Source: Oryzomonas sagensis (lineage in GTDB: Bacteria > Desulfobacterota > Desulfuromonadia > Geobacterales > Pseudopelobacteraceae). From it: 64,000 nucleotides of DNA. This document shows, one piece after another, positions 63,992-64,000 of the stretch (the first letter of the stretch is position 1; each line of letters starts with the position of its first letter). The stretch is taken from contig NZ_VZRA01000001.1 in the NCBI RefSeq assembly GCF_008802355.1, positions 690,980 to 754,979 on the forward strand. The letters are read 5' to 3'. The notes beneath the pieces were generated by a model. That model was not told the origin of the DNA. It searched no databases and worked only from the letters and a program-made list of their open reading frames with translations. A program made the translations under genes and the position numbers.

Positions 63992-64000
63992 ATGGCGAAT
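63992..64000 (+). CDS. Start of a riboswitch-controlled gene (only M-A-N visible)
   Basis: GAGGAGG at 63976-63982 lies 9 nt before ATG 63992. Only three codons are in the window, so the product is unknown. Confidence 0.6.

Overview
The window is the chromosomal replication-origin region of a high-GC, strictly anaerobic delta-type bacterium, most likely from the Geobacter group (Desulfuromonadales/Geobacterales). That placement is an inference from gene content: a selenocysteine-containing, Tat-exported formate dehydrogenase, the futalosine menaquinone gene mqnC, a reverse rubrerythrin with other anaerobic oxidative-stress genes, CcsA-type cytochrome c maturation beside the heme genes, a family B DNA polymerase, paired TIGR04073 proteins and a GEMM-type (cyclic dinucleotide) riboswitch.

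Layout. 1-10.6 kb: start of a porin-like gene, FmdB zinc ribbon, galU, two TIGR04073 proteins, polB, an oxidative-stress island (peroxiredoxin, nitroreductase, small Cys4 protein, reverse rubrerythrin) and small envelope proteins. 10.7-17 kb: a minus-strand siroheme/heme/cytochrome c operon (sirC-like, ccsA, hemA, sfsA, hemC, cobA-hemD fusion). 17-21.4 kb: trxA-tlpA, truA, hslO, a tautomerase, an AI-2E family permease. 21.4-26.9 kb: fdnGHI-fdhE with an in-frame UGA for selenocysteine. 27.2-33.5 kb: TetR regulator, membrane fusion lipoprotein, and an RND pump fused in one frame to a TolC-family outer-membrane factor. 33.6-40.3 kb: gyrB, recF, dnaN, dnaA (all minus) with DnaA-box clusters on both sides of dnaA. 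40.3-50 kb (all plus): rpmH, rnpA, yidD, yidC, a fusion of an endonuclease Q-like PHP nuclease to a UvrD-type helicase with two clamp-binding-like motifs, mnmE, mnmG, rsmG, and two parS sites but no parAB. 50-56.9 kb: lipoprotein, ybgC, mqnC, rnd, and a split arn locus (arnC, formyltransferase, decarboxylase). 57-62 kb: minor pseudopilins gspHIJK followed by a triplicated FliK-like protein and an FlhB C-domain homolog. 62-64 kb: a phosphohexomutase, then a GEMM-like riboswitch with terminator ahead of a gene that begins at the window edge.

Two families of short interspersed elements punctuate the window. Family A (about 138 bp, 4 copies, terminal inverted repeats, one copy with a 5-bp target duplication) looks like a MITE. 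Family B (about 115-127 bp, 3 copies) has long CACAGAG/CACAAAG-type inverted arms. Genes are co-oriented with replication forks leaving the origin: all genes to the right are on the plus strand and most to the left on the minus strand. The standout items are the nuclease-helicase fusion, the RND-TolC fusion and the triplicated FliK-like protein.
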